A model generated the notes under the pieces. The model was not told the DNA's origin. It made no database searches and saw only the letters and a list, made by a program, of their open reading frames with translations. From the NCBI RefSeq assembly GCF_014137865.1, contig NZ_JACGWU010000010.1, forward strand, positions 1 to 50,380: DNA of 50,380 nucleotides, in the 5' to 3' direction. Shown one piece after another: positions 1-8,585 of the stretch. Made by a program: the position numbers and the translations under genes. Numbering within the stretch: the first letter of the stretch is position 1; each line of letters opens with the position of its first letter. The stretch is from Alpinimonas psychrophila. GTDB taxonomy: Bacteria; Actinomycetota; Actinomycetes; Actinomycetales; Microbacteriaceae.

Positions 1-434
1 GCGTCGCGGACAACCAAAAAATTCGCCTGCGGGGCAAGGGGTATCCCAGCCAAGATGGTGGCGAGCCCGGAGACATTGTTCTGACGGTTACCGTCGGCAA
101 ACACGCCGTCTTTGAGCGTGAGGGCATCAACTTGCGCGTCTTCGTTCCCATTACTTTTGTGGAGGCGGCACTCGGGGCCACGATCGAGGTTCCGACCGTG
201 GACGGCGAACAGGTGAAACTGAAGGTTGCCGCGGGAACTCCCAGCGGTCGCGTGCTTCGTGTAAAGGGTCGCGGCATTCATACTCCCAAGGGCGACGGGG
301 ATTTGCTCGCGGTCGTTCAGGTGGCTGTTCCATCACACCTTGATGCGGATGCCCGGGAGGCTTTAGAAAAATTCGCTGCGCTGGCTCCCACCGAAAACCC
401 TCGAGCCGACATGCTTGCCAAGGCACGGCGCTAG
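1..434 (+). CDS. dnaJ: DnaJ co-chaperone, C-terminal part (cut by window start)
   Basis: The reading frame is open from the window edge (codons in frame from base 3), so the J-domain lies outside. What is visible is the C-terminal substrate-binding beta-sandwich of DnaJ/Hsp40: IRLRGKGYPS, the GDIVLTVTV strand, VPITFVEAALGATIEVPT and GDGDLLAVVQV, all typical of DnaJ C-terminal domains. DnaJ delivers unfolded clients to DnaK and stimulates its ATPase in the cytoplasm. It lies 74 bp before hspR, the usual dnaK-grpE-dnaJ-hspR order of actinobacteria, so it is probably in an HspR-repressed operon. Whether a zinc-finger domain is present cannot be seen. Confidence 0.93.
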   Translation, partial: VADNQKIRLRGKGYPSQDGGEPGDIVLTVTVGKHAVFEREGINLRVFVPITFVEAALGATIEVPTVDGEQVKLKVAAGTPSGRVLRVKGRGIHTPKGDGDLLAVVQVAVPSHLDADAREALEKFAALAPTENPRADMLAKARR

Positions 435-508
435 GCTTCCGTGAAACACCTCGTCAGCACTGTGTGAAACATCCGTAGCTAGTCCCCAACGAGTGAAGGA
501 GAATGACC

Positions 509-925
509 ATGGATGAACTCCAGCCAATCTTCACGATCTCCATGGCGGCCGAACTCTCGGGCATGCATGCGCAGACCCTGCGGCAATACGACCGCCTGGG
601 CTTGGTGTGCCCGACCCGTACCGCTGGGCAAAGTCGGCGCTACTCGATGCGCGATATTGCCCAGCTGCGCGAAGTTGCCCAACTCAGCTCGGAGGGCGTG
701 AGCCTCGAGGGAATCTCTCGCGTGCTCGATCTCGAGAACCAAGCAGATAACCTTCGCAAGCGCGTGCGCGAGTTAGAAGTGGCGCTCGCGGATGCTCTGC
801 TCGCTCAGCCAGGACGGCGCATCTTCGCCGCGGGAGTCGAAGGTGAAGTGCAATCATTGCGTGCCGGTACGCGGGCTCGCCGCCAGACCGACGTCGTGGT
901 GTGGCGCCCCTTCGGCCGCCACTAA
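509..925 (+). CDS. hspR: HspR, MerR-family heat-shock repressor
   Basis: A 138-aa MerR-type winged helix protein. Near the N-terminus it has the hallmark AAELSGMHAQTLRQYDRLGLV (helix-turn-helix), then SRRYSMRDIAQLREV and a heptad-like dimerisation helix around residues 75-95. HspR of Streptomyces and Mycobacterium represses dnaK-grpE-dnaJ-hspR and clpB through HAIR inverted repeats, with DnaK as co-repressor (known of the family). Two in-frame ATGs occur at 503 and 509. The AAGGAG at 496-501 is 1 nt from the first and 7 nt from the second, so 509 is preferred. A HAIR-like site precedes clpB in this same window. Confidence 0.93.
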   Translation: MDELQPIFTISMAAELSGMHAQTLRQYDRLGLVCPTRTAGQSRRYSMRDIAQLREVAQLSSEGVSLEGISRVLDLENQADNLRKRVRELEVALADALLAQPGRRIFAAGVEGEVQSLRAGTRARRQTDVVVWRPFGRH

Positions 926-928
926 AGT
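923..928 (+). promoter_or_regulatory. -10 box TAAAGT for the DUF1801 gene (leaderless)
   Basis: TAAAGT ends 7 nt before the ATG at 936, and there is no Shine-Dalgarno sequence. Its first three bases are the hspR stop codon. No convincing -35 is visible. Confidence 0.45.
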
Positions 929-935
929 AAATCTC

Positions 936-1307
936 ATGAACCCGAGTGAAGAAATCGATGCCTACATCGCGAAGTTCCCCGATTGGCGAGGCGCCAAGAT
1001 GGACCACCTGCGAGCGACGATTCTCGCTGTTGACCCTGAGATTATCGAGACCTGGAAGTGGATGGGCTCCCCCGTCTGGGAGCGCAACGGCATTCTCTGC
1101 GTGGCCGGTATTTACAAGGGCAAAGCCAAGCTCACCTTTCACGATGGTGCAAGCCTTCCCGATCCCGACGGTCTATTCAACGCGGAACTCGAAGGCAACA
1201 AGCGTCGGGCCATCGACTTCTTCGAGGATGACGCGACGACCGACGAGTCGTTGCAGAACCTTATTCGTGCCGCCATTACCTTCCGTCTGGCGCGGGAAAC
1301 GAAGTAG
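936..1307 (+). CDS. DUF1801 domain protein
   Basis: A 123-aa protein of the DUF1801 (YdhG/YjhX-like) family. It is recognised by an N-terminal IDAYIAKFPDWRGAKMDHLR segment, WKWMGSPVW, and the C-terminal KAKLTFHDGA...FNAELEGNKRRAIDFFE region, typical of a small alpha/beta fold whose biochemical role is not established. The ORF is open upstream into hspR, but family length and homology favour ATG 936. It follows hspR by 10 bp and may be co-transcribed, or driven by its own leaderless promoter. Confidence 0.8.
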   Translation: MNPSEEIDAYIAKFPDWRGAKMDHLRATILAVDPEIIETWKWMGSPVWERNGILCVAGIYKGKAKLTFHDGASLPDPDGLFNAELEGNKRRAIDFFEDDATTDESLQNLIRAAITFRLARETK

Positions 1308-1418
1308 GCCGCTCCTCACCAACCCCTCCACGGTGGCTGTCATTCACATGTCGCGCGAGTTCGGCGAAAACCGAGGTTAGTCGCCGATTGCGAGTCCACG
1401 TTGGCTGGACCACTTCGT

Positions 1419-1424
1419 TAGGCT
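1419..1424 (+). promoter_or_regulatory. -10 box TAGGCT for the methyltransferase gene (leaderless)
   Basis: TAGGCT ends 6 nt before the ATG at 1431, with no Shine-Dalgarno sequence in between. The rest of the gap 1308-1430 shows no gene. Confidence 0.45.
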
Positions 1425-1430
1425 TTCAGC

Positions 1431-2723
1431 ATGACTGATTCGGGTATGCCCGCTCCCCCCGAATTTCCGCTCGCTCGGCTGCGCCGCTTCCCCGACCTTG
1501 AGTCACCCGAGCTTGTTGCAGTCGATGCCGCGGATCGCCTCCTGCTGGAGGAACTCTCTGACGCGCTCACTCGAGATCCCTCCCTGACGGCTTCGGACCT
1601 TGTCGTCATCGGTGACACCCACGGCGCTCTCACTCTGGGCGCGCTCTCGTTCGGGGAGCTCGAAATCCGCGGCCCGGCAGCGCGATTTAGCCAGGTCAAG
1701 GTTCATCAAGATGCACGTTCCGGTGAGCTCGCGCTCGACGCAAATGCTGCTGCTCTTGCACAGTTCCTCCCCGTCGAGGCAACCTTCGCGCACCACCCGC
1801 TCGATGCCGATCTCGTCGCCGGCGCCCGCATTGTCATCCTTCGACTCCCGCGGGCTCTCGAGCAACTCGGTCAGTGGGCCGCGCTCATCGCCGCTCAGGC
1901 TGCCCCCGATGTTCTAGTGCTCGCCGGTGGACGTATCAAGCACATGACGCTGGGCATGAATGAGGTCATGGGTCGCTATTTCGACACGGTGGAGGCCAGC
2001 TTGGCCCAGCAGAAGTCCCGCGTCCTGCGGGTTCGGGGCCCCCGGGTTGAGGAAGCTCGTGCTGCCGCGGCGACCTGGCCGAAGCGACAATTTCATGCGG
2101 ATGTTGACCTCACGGTGTGTGCAGAGGGTGGCGTCTTTGCGGGAACATCCATTGATATTGGCACCTTTTCATTGCTCGCGGTGCTCGATCGCGTCTCGGG
2201 AAAACAGGGCCAACGCATCATAGATTTCGGATGCGGCACCGGCATCCTGGCAACCCAGCTCGCCAGATTGCGCTCGACCGCGCACGTCATCGCCAGCGAC
2301 CAGTCTGCGGCGGCTGTCACATCCGCACGGGCAACGGCGGCGGCCAACGGCGTGGCTGACCGTGTTGAGGTTGTCCTCGACGATGGGCTTTCCACGCAAC
2401 CCGATGAGTCGGCCGATCTCATTGTCTTCAACCCGCCGTTTCATTCGGGGGCTGCCGTGCACGCGGGAACTTCAATGCGCCTCTTTGCCGAAGCGGGGCG
2501 CGTGCTAAAGCCTGGCGGCGAACTGTGGGTCGTGGCCAATCGCCACCTCAGCTACAAGCCCGCGCTCAGAACCCTCGTCGGATCGACCCGCGAAATTCGG
2601 CGCAACGCAAAATTCACCGTGACGGCGTCCATCAAAGACGGAGGTGCCGACGCCGCCGAACGCGCCGAGCGCCGGGCGGAACGTCGCCCCGACGGGCTCA
2701 AGAAATCACATCGCGAGCAATGA
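1431..2723 (+). CDS. RsmC/RlmG-like class I SAM-dependent methyltransferase
   Basis: A 430-aa two-domain protein. The N-terminal half (about 1-230) is the degenerate methyltransferase-like domain seen in RsmC/RlmG proteins. The C-terminal half has a SAM-binding motif I, IIDFGCGTGILATQLAR (near 265), an acidic loop (ASDQSAAAV) and the motif IV NPPFHSG (near 345). The NPPF signature is typical of N-methylation of a guanine or adenine amino group, and RsmC (16S G1207) and RlmG (23S G1835) are the nearest known types. Which rRNA base is the target cannot be decided here. Its stop lies 15 bp from that of the convergent GNAT-AAA+ gene. Confidence 0.82.
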   Translation: MTDSGMPAPPEFPLARLRRFPDLESPELVAVDAADRLLLEELSDALTRDPSLTASDLVVIGDTHGALTLGALSFGELEIRGPAARFSQVKVHQDARSGELALDANAAALAQFLPVEATFAHHPLDADLVAGARIVILRLPRALEQLGQWAALIAAQAAPDVLVLAGGRIKHMTLGMNEVMGRYFDTVEASLAQQKSRVLRVRGPRVEEARAAAATWPKRQFHADVDLTVCAEGGVFAGTSIDIGTFSLLAVLDRVSGKQGQRIIDFGCGTGILATQLARLRSTAHVIASDQSAAAVTSARATAAANGVADRVEVVLDDGLSTQPDESADLIVFNPPFHSGAAVHAGTSMRLFAEAGRVLKPGGELWVVANRHLSYKPALRTLVGSTREIRRNAKFTVTASIKDGGADAAERAERRAERRPDGLKKSHREQ

Positions 2724-2738
2724 CAGAGCCCGAATCTT

Positions 2739-4034
2739 CTACGTGCGGGCGATGGTCGCAATGTCCTCGCGGAAGGCCTCGGCGACCTCGGCCGAAACAG
2801 TTGTCCGAGTTTCCGATATTCCAATGAGGTAATCCTCCGTAACGGCACTCCCGTCGGGGGCAATCGCGGTACCCTTCTCTCGCGAGATGATGGCTCGCTC
2901 GAAGGCCCGTTGAGAGGCCTTGCGCGCCGCATATTCAATATCGGCGGGCGAGAAACCGTCTGTTTTTGAAACGATGAGCGGGAGGTCGATGCTCTCGCTC
3001 ACCTCCCCAGGGATGTAGCCGCGCCAAATCGCATCGCGCGCTTCATCGTCGGGCAGGCCTATGGGAATGACGTAGTCAAACCGACCATGACGAAGGAACG
3101 CCGAATCTAAGGCTCGGATAAAGTTGGTCGCGCAGATCAGAATACGGCCCGGTTTTTCACGAAAAACGGGAATGAGCTTGAGCAATTCGTTGGTGACACC
3201 CTGCGTAGCTGAGGGTGGCTCGCCGCCACGCTGTGCAGCAATTTCTTCAACCTCGTCAATAAAGACAACGGCGTGATCGAGTTCGGCAATGGCCGAAAAT
3301 GTCTCGCGAAGTCCCCCCGCCAAACCCTCGGGGCTACTGGCCAGTCGCGAAGGAAAAACCTCAATGAAGGGCCATTCGAGTCTTGAGGCGATGGCCTTGG
3401 CAAACGTGGTCTTACCGGTTCCCGGAGGGCCAAAAAGCATGATGGCCCGGGGTGGCACGACGCCATACTTTTCGGCGAGTTCGGCATCCGCTAATGGCAC
3501 AATCAGGCGTGATTCGAGGAGGCCCTTTTCGGTGCTCATGCCCCCGATCTTGTTCCAGAGGTCGCGGGTGAGAATGCGCCCACCGAGCTCGCGCAACACC
3601 GTCATTTCCTTGGCTTTGATGGGAATCTCACGTTCGAAATAGCGCAGGTGTTTCTTGTCTTCAAAGCCAGCCTTCGTGAGCAGCCCCACGTTGGATTGCA
3701 GTTCGGGAACCAGAATTGACAGCCGGGTCAGGCCTTGAGGGGCGAGGCGTTGCTCGGCGGCGGCCAACAGTGTGTCCCCAATTCCCTGGTGGCGAAAACG
3801 CGAGTCGGTCGTGATGAAGACGATCCAGCCTTGGTCGTGAGCCGCGCGCGCCACCACAACCCCAACAACGTCGTTCCCTTGGGTCGCGACAACGGCGGTG
3901 TCTTTTTGGCACGACGCGAGAACTTCGCTGAGGGAGTAGACGGGCTCCGCACCGGTTCCCTTAACTTCGTCATAGAGCCGCAGCACGGCATCCATGTCAG
4001 TGGGTTGATAGTCGCGCAGGCTAATGGCAGACAT
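2739..4034 (-). CDS. GNAT acetyltransferase fused to an AAA+ ATPase
   Basis: A 431-aa fusion. Residues 1-135 form a GNAT N-acetyltransferase domain with the acetyl-CoA loop RHQGIG at 81-86 and a C-terminal KAGFEDKKHLRYFERE. After a linker (136-190) comes a single AAA+ module of the FtsH/CDC48 type: Walker A GPPGTGKT at 202-209, Walker B VVFIDE at 256-261, sensor-1 CATN at 301-304, arginine finger in RHGRFD at 315-320, and a C-terminal lid with GFSPADIEYAARKA. Both halves look catalytically intact. I know of no assigned function. Remodelling or acetylation of a protein partner is a guess. The GGAGAGG before ATG 4034 supports the start. It follows the histidine phosphatase gene by 65 bp on the same strand. 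Confidence 0.85.
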   Translation of the reverse strand: MSAISLRDYQPTDMDAVLRLYDEVKGTGAEPVYSLSEVLASCQKDTAVVATQGNDVVGVVVARAAHDQGWIVFITTDSRFRHQGIGDTLLAAAEQRLAPQGLTRLSILVPELQSNVGLLTKAGFEDKKHLRYFEREIPIKAKEMTVLRELGGRILTRDLWNKIGGMSTEKGLLESRLIVPLADAELAEKYGVVPPRAIMLFGPPGTGKTTFAKAIASRLEWPFIEVFPSRLASSPEGLAGGLRETFSAIAELDHAVVFIDEVEEIAAQRGGEPPSATQGVTNELLKLIPVFREKPGRILICATNFIRALDSAFLRHGRFDYVIPIGLPDDEARDAIWRGYIPGEVSESIDLPLIVSKTDGFSPADIEYAARKASQRAFERAIISREKGTAIAPDGSAVTEDYLIGISETRTTVSAEVAEAFREDIATIART

Positions 4035-4099
4035 AAGGAGCCTCTCCGGAGGTCGCCAACGGCGGCGATGAAGCCCACGCTACAGGGGTAACGCCCGGG

Positions 4100-4711
4100 T
4101 TAGGCCACGGGTGTCGAGGATTCTTCCGCCAGCACGTTTTCCCCGTTGAGATGATCCAGGTGCCAGCCGGCGGGGGATGCCCGGACCACCGTGAGGGCAG
4201 CGTTGGAGATGGGCCCGGCAGAGATGTCGAAGATCGCATTCACGGTCAGCCGAATCAGCGTGCCGTGGCTGACGACGATGATGCGCGCTCCAGGGAACTC
4301 GGCCGCGAGGCTCTGCAAGGCGTCGATACCACGTTGGGCCACCGCGGCTTCTGACTCGGCCGTGAGGAACCCGTTAGGGATGCGTAGAGCCTCGAGCTCG
4401 GGGCCCGCTTGGAGGCCTTCGGCATCGCCGTAGTCGCGCTCGATAATGGTGGGGAGGCGATGGGTCACGTCAATGTTCAGGCCGGCGGCAATGGCATCCG
4501 CGGTATCGGCAGCACGCGACAGAGGCGACGAGACAACGAAGTCCCAGTCGCGTTCGTCTTCGTGAAAAGCCGCCAGGGGAATGACGGCAGCGGTTGCCTG
4601 GCCGCGACCGACGTCGTTCAGGGGGATGTCGGTGGAACCCTGAATGCGAAACTCAGCGTTCCAGTCCGTTTGACCATGACGAACGAGGGCGAAAGTTGTT
4701 GTAGTAGGCAT
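4100..4711 (-). CDS. Histidine phosphatase (phosphoglycerate-mutase-like)
   Basis: A 203-aa histidine phosphatase superfamily protein. The catalytic LVRHGQTDWN (phospho-accepting His) is near residue 10, followed by RIQGSTDIPLNDVGRGQA. The second catalytic His is in VVSHGTLIRL, and the acid/base region is RDYGDAEG. It resembles broad-specificity phosphatases of the GpmB/CobC group, and the substrate cannot be told. Two ATGs lie at 4720 and 4711. AGGGGAG sits 1 nt from the first and 10 nt from the second, so I prefer 4711. It is divergent from clpB and upstream of the GNAT-AAA+ gene, probably in one transcript with it. Confidence 0.85.
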   Translation of the reverse strand: MPTTTTFALVRHGQTDWNAEFRIQGSTDIPLNDVGRGQATAAVIPLAAFHEDERDWDFVVSSPLSRAADTADAIAAGLNIDVTHRLPTIIERDYGDAEGLQAGPELEALRIPNGFLTAESEAAVAQRGIDALQSLAAEFPGARIIVVSHGTLIRLTVNAIFDISAGPISNAALTVVRASPAGWHLDHLNGENVLAEESSTPVA

Positions 4712-4808
4712 TGTTATCATTCTCCCCTGCTTTCATGTGAACAAAATGCGTGTCCCCAATATGTCCCTAAGTTGCCCCAAACCCTTCCCAACGATTCCTC
4801 GAAAGAGA

Positions 4809-4814
4809 TAAAAT
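4809..4814 (+). promoter_or_regulatory. Possible clpB -10 box TAAAAT
   Basis: TAAAAT lies immediately before and partly inside the HAIR-like repeat, so a bound repressor would cover the transcription start. No good -35 is seen at 16-18 bp upstream, so this is tentative. Confidence 0.35.
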
Positions 4815-4833
4815 TGAGCAAGAGTGACTCGAC
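4813..4833. promoter_or_regulatory. HAIR-like HspR operator before clpB
   Basis: The half sites ATTGAGC (4813-4819) and ACTCGAC (4827-4833) are separated by exactly 7 bp. The published HAIR consensus is CTTGAGT-N7-ACTCAAG. Ten of 14 consensus bases match and the spacing is exact. The site is 18 bp from the clpB ATG, just downstream of a possible -10, which is ideal for repression. HspR is encoded in the same window. Confidence 0.7.
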
Positions 4834-4851
4834 TTTGGGGGAGCAAGAACC

Positions 4852-7002
4852 ATGCAGCAAGAGCCGCAAGAGGACAACCAGAGTGCTCTGGAGAAGTACG
4901 GTATCAACCTGACTGAGATCGCCAAGAGTGGAAAGCTCGATCCTGTCATCGGCCGCGATGCGGAGATCCGTCGGGTCAGCCAGGTTCTCACAAGGCGCAC
5001 CAAGAACAACCCCGTTCTCATCGGAGAACCCGGGGTCGGTAAGACGGCTGTGGTCGAGGGGCTTGCTCAACGTATTGTTGCCGGCGACGTTGCCGACAGT
5101 CTCAAGGGCAAGCAACTCATTACGCTCGATATTTCCGCTCTCATTGCCGGCGCGAAGTATCGCGGCGAGTTCGAGGAACGCCTCAAAGCCGTGCTCAAGG
5201 AAATCAACGACTCCGATGGTCAGATCATTACCTTCATCGATGAGCTACACACGCTCATGGGCGCCGGCGGTGGCGAGGGCTCGGTCGCGGCCTCCAACAT
5301 GCTCAAGCCCATGCTGGCCCGTGGTGAGCTGCGCCTCATTGGCGCCACGACACTGAACGAATACCGTCAGTTCATTGAGAAGGATGCTGCGCTCGAGCGC
5401 CGCTTCCAGCAGGTCTTCGTGGGGGAGCCCTCGGTCGAGGACACCGTCGCTATCCTCCGCGGACTGAAGGAACGGTATGAGGCGCATCACAAAGTTGCCA
5501 TTGCCGACACTGCTCTCGTCGCCGCGGCATCGCTCAGCAACCGTTACATCCCCTCCCGTCAGCTCCCCGACAAGGCCATTGACCTCATCGATGAGGCGGC
5601 GAGTCGATTGCGCATGGAAATTGACTCGGCTCCGGTGGAGATTGACGAGTTACGACGAAGTGTTGACCGCCTGAAGCTCGAAGAGTTTGCGCTAAAGAAG
5701 GAGAAGGATGAGGCTTCCAAGCTTCGCTTAGCAAAATTGCGCGAGGATCTTGGCGAACGAAGTGGTCGTCTTGTCGACCTCGAGAAGCGCTGGGAGATTG
5801 AACGTTCCGCCCTGAACCGCGTTGGTGACTTGAAGGGCAAGCTCGATGCCGCCCGCATCCAGGCCGAACGCGCCCAGCGTGAGGGCAACCTGGAACAAGC
5901 CAGCCGCCTCCTCTACGGAGAAATTCCCACTCTCGAGCGGCAGGTCGTTGAGGCCGAATCGGCTGACTCCACGGATGCTCGTATGGTGAATGATCACGTC
6001 ACCCCCGAGGACATCGCGGCCGTTATCGCAGCCTGGACGGGAATCCCTGTCGGTCGTTTGCTGCAAGGGGAAACCGAGAAACTTCTCAACCTCGAAAACG
6101 AAATTGGAAAGCGTCTCATTGGTCAGAAGAAGGCGGTGAAGGCCGTTGCGGAGTCCGTGCGCCGAAGCCGCGCGGGCATCAGCGACCCCGATCGCCCCAC
6201 CGGTTCGTTCCTGTTCCTGGGACCAACGGGCGTGGGAAAGACGGAGCTCGCCAAGGCGCTCGCCGACTTCTTGTTTGACGACGAAAAGGCCATGATTCGA
6301 ATCGACATGAGCGAGTACGGCGAGAAGTTCTCCGTCTCGCGGCTTCTCGGTGCCCCTCCGGGCTATGTGGGTTACGAGCAGGGCGGTCAGCTGACCGAAG
6401 CCGTTCGGCGTCGCCCCTATTCCGTCGTGCTGTTGGATGAGGTCGAGAAAGCGCATCCCGAAGTCTTCGACGTGTTACTGCAGGTTCTGGATGACGGACG
6501 CCTCACCGATGGCCAGGGGCGCACGGTCGATTTTCGGAACGTCATCATGGTGCTCACGTCGAACCTTGGCAGCCAGTACTTGGTGGACCCGGAGCTCTCG
6601 CAGGCACAAAAAGAGGAAGCCGTGCAGCAACTTGTGCGCCAATCTTTCAAGCCCGAGTTCGTGAACCGCCTCGATGACATCGTTATCTTCTCCCCGTTGA
6701 GCGAAGAAGACCTTTCGCAGATTGTCGAGCTGTACATTGACCGCCTGCAAAAGCGTCTGGGTGATCGCCGGCTCGATTTGGCCGTCACTCCGGATGCCCG
6801 GACTTGGCTGGCCGAGCGCGGTTACGACCCCATCTACGGGGCTCGTCCGCTGCGCCGCTTGATGCAGCACGAGATTGACGACCGCCTCGCGCGGGCGCTC
6901 CTGGCGGGGGACATTCGTGATGGCGACACCGTGCGGGTCGATCTTGCCGGAGATGAGCTGACTGTCATCTCGACAGGTCCTGCGGCCCCCGCGGAGGGCT
7001 AA
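4852..7002 (+). CDS. clpB: ClpB disaggregase, short form without N-domain
   Basis: A 716-aa Hsp100 chaperone with both AAA+ modules: Walker A GEPGVGKT (58-65) and Walker B in ITFIDELHT for module 1, a coiled-coil middle domain (about 255-375), then Walker A GPTGVGKT (near 457), pore loop [13 protein letters not shown] and Walker [13 protein letters not shown] in module 2. It lacks the ClpP-binding IGF/L loop expected of ClpA/C/X, and the middle domain marks it as ClpB rather than ClpC. Full-length ClpB has about 860 residues; here the whole N-terminal client-binding domain is absent and no in-frame extension exists upstream. GGGGGAG is 8 nt before ATG 4852. With DnaK/DnaJ it would resolubilise aggregated protein. 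Regulation by HspR is suggested by the adjacent HAIR-like site. Confidence 0.95.
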   Translation: MQQEPQEDNQSALEKYGINLTEIAKSGKLDPVIGRDAEIRRVSQVLTRRTKNNPVLIGEPGVGKTAVVEGLAQRIVAGDVADSLKGKQLITLDISALIAGAKYRGEFEERLKAVLKEINDSDGQIITFIDELHTLMGAGGGEGSVAASNMLKPMLARGELRLIGATTLNEYRQFIEKDAALERRFQQVFVGEPSVEDTVAILRGLKERYEAHHKVAIADTALVAAASLSNRYIPSRQLPDKAIDLIDEAASRLRMEIDSAPVEIDELRRSVDRLKLEEFALKKEKDEASKLRLAKLREDLGERSGRLVDLEKRWEIERSALNRVGDLKGKLDAARIQAERAQREGNLEQASRLLYGEIPTLERQVVEAESADSTDARMVNDHVTPEDIAAVIAAWTGIPVGRLLQGETEKLLNLENEIGKRLIGQKKAVKAVAESVRRSRAGISDPDRPTGSFLFLGPTGVGKTELAKALADFLFDDEKAMIRIDMSEYGEKFSVSRLLGAPPGYVGYEQGGQLTEAVRRRPYSVVLLDEVEKAHPEVFDVLLQVLDDGRLTDGQGRTVDFRNVIMVLTSNLGSQYLVDPELSQAQKEEAVQQLVRQSFKPEFVNRLDDIVIFSPLSEEDLSQIVELYIDRLQKRLGDRRLDLAVTPDARTWLAERGYDPIYGARPLRRLMQHEIDDRLARALLAGDIRDGDTVRVDLAGDELTVISTGPAAPAEG

Positions 7003-7010
7003 CGAGTTAT

Positions 7011-8585
7011 TTAGCGGCCAATCGCCTTAGCAAGGATGGCCGCTGGATCCGGATTCGCTCCAGCCCAAGCCACGTACTCGTCTGGTCGGACAAGCACGAG
7101 AGGTTGGGTGTAACGCGCGGCTGATGTGCCATCGAGTTCGATTACCGTGAGCGGCACCCGCAATTGGGCGGCGGCGGACTCGAACTGTTCGGCGGATTGA
7201 CCAGGAGCAGTGAGCAGGGTGAACCCCGAACCGAGTGAACCGAACACTTCGACGCCGAGTGCAGTCACTCCGGGAGTGAGGCGGTGGCCTGCTCGGGCTT
7301 CGAAGCGGTGACTACCGATGGCGGATGGTGTACCGATACCACCGATCAAGGGAGACCCCTCGTAATTGGGTTCGAAGCGATCAACTTCGCTGGACGTGGC
7401 GCCGGCACGCTCGCCCCAGGCTTTTTCGAAAGCCTCGAGGTCCTTCGTGGGTGAGAATTGCTCGAGAAAAGCGCGGTCCGAAAAAATCGACTTCTCAATA
7501 AAGCCATCCCGTGTGGACGCGAAGACGGGACGTCGTTCCGCGTCGTACGAGTCGAGCAGACCCTCTCCGGACCAGCCCTCTATCTCTGCGGTCAGTTTCC
7601 AGCCGAGATTACGAGCGTCTTCTAAGCCGGAGTTGATGCCGTAGCCGCCATAAGGCGGGTGGCTGTGTGCAGCGTCCCCAGCAATGAACACGCGTCCAGC
7701 GCGGTATGTGTCAGCGAGGGTGAAGCGCAGGTCCCAGAAGCCGAGGTACTCGACCGAGAAGTCGATTTCCCGACCGATTGCCCGCGCGAGGATAGACCCG
7801 AGATCGATGGTCTCTTTGGTTGAAGAGGGGTCGACGGGGCAGTGGAAAAACCAGGTCTCGCGGGCATCTACGCGTCCGAAGAATTGCCAGTAGCCTTCGA
7901 GCTCAGGATTCATGACATTGAGGAAGGCGGCATCAGGATACTGGCGCATGACGTCGTCGAAGTCTTTCGAGCGAAAAACCAGAAGCACCATGAGCCGGTC
8001 GTGGTCGGCACGCGTCTGAGTGATTGCTGCCGCGTCCCGCACGATCGACGTGCTGCCGTCCGCGCCAATGATGTAGTCCGCGACAACTGTCGCTCGCTCA
8101 CCATTGGCGCGGGAGAGTATCTCGACGCTCGCGCTATCGGTCGACTGGGTGATCGCCTCCGCGGACCATTCGAACAATGTGACGGCGCTGGGAAGTTCCG
8201 CGAGACGATCGCGAAGAACCTGCTCAGTTCGGTATTGGGGCAAGCGGAGGTTCTGCGCGGCGTAAAACTCACCGACAGTGCCCCGTTGCAGCCAGGGGTG
8301 GTGGTACTGCGAGAGAAGCGAGCCATAAGAGTTCATGCCGATTGACTTTTGGTCTTCGGCCATTGTCTTGGCGGCGTATAGTTCCCGCTCGATTCCCCAG
8401 CGGCGGAAGTGTTCAGCGGTCCGCTGGGTGAGATTCTGCCCCTTGGGTACGGGCTGTGGCTCGAGGTATTTCTCGATGACGACAACCTCGATGCCGCGCT
8501 GAGCAAGCGTAATCGCGAGCCCAACCCCCACCGGGCCGCCGCCAACAATCGCGACCCGAGTCTGATGGTTCTGCAGGGGAGTCAC
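7011..8585 (-). CDS. FAD-dependent aromatic hydroxylase (PheA/TfdB type)
   Basis: A 524-aa class A flavoprotein monooxygenase. The FAD-binding GXGXXG-type motif VAIVGGGPVGVGLA is at residues 11-24, the DG motif is ADYIIGADGSTSIVRDA, and the GD motif is RVFIAGDAAHSHPPYGGYGINSG. The C-terminal 120 residues form the thioredoxin-like domain common in this family. Such enzymes use NAD(P)H and O2 to hydroxylate phenols or related rings. The exact substrate is unknown. Its ATG overlaps the stop of the upstream substrate-binding protein gene by 4 bp, so uptake and hydroxylation are translationally coupled. Confidence 0.85.
   Translation of the reverse strand: MTPLQNHQTRVAIVGGGPVGVGLAITLAQRGIEVVVIEKYLEPQPVPKGQNLTQRTAEHFRRWGIERELYAAKTMAEDQKSIGMNSYGSLLSQYHHPWLQRGTVGEFYAAQNLRLPQYRTEQVLRDRLAELPSAVTLFEWSAEAITQSTDSASVEILSRANGERATVVADYIIGADGSTSIVRDAAAITQTRADHDRLMVLLVFRSKDFDDVMRQYPDAAFLNVMNPELEGYWQFFGRVDARETWFFHCPVDPSSTKETIDLGSILARAIGREIDFSVEYLGFWDLRFTLADTYRAGRVFIAGDAAHSHPPYGGYGINSGLEDARNLGWKLTAEIEGWSGEGLLDSYDAERRPVFASTRDGFIEKSIFSDRAFLEQFSPTKDLEAFEKAWGERAGATSSEVDRFEPNYEGSPLIGGIGTPSAIGSHRFEARAGHRLTPGVTALGVEVFGSLGSGFTLLTAPGQSAEQFESAAAQLRVPLTVIELDGTSAARYTQPLVLVRPDEYVAWAGANPDPAAILAKAIGR

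Noticed and set aside
684-1142. Long open frames on the strand opposite known genes (e.g. 684-1142, 5728-6456, 10575-11672, 42492-43379)
   Set aside because: They are frame shadows of high-GC genes, with no recognisable domain or ribosome-binding site, and the opposite strand holds a clear gene.
1308-1430. tRNA or small RNA gene in the gap
   Set aside because: No cloverleaf or conserved box was seen. The same check of the other gaps was negative by eye; a covariance search would be needed to be sure.
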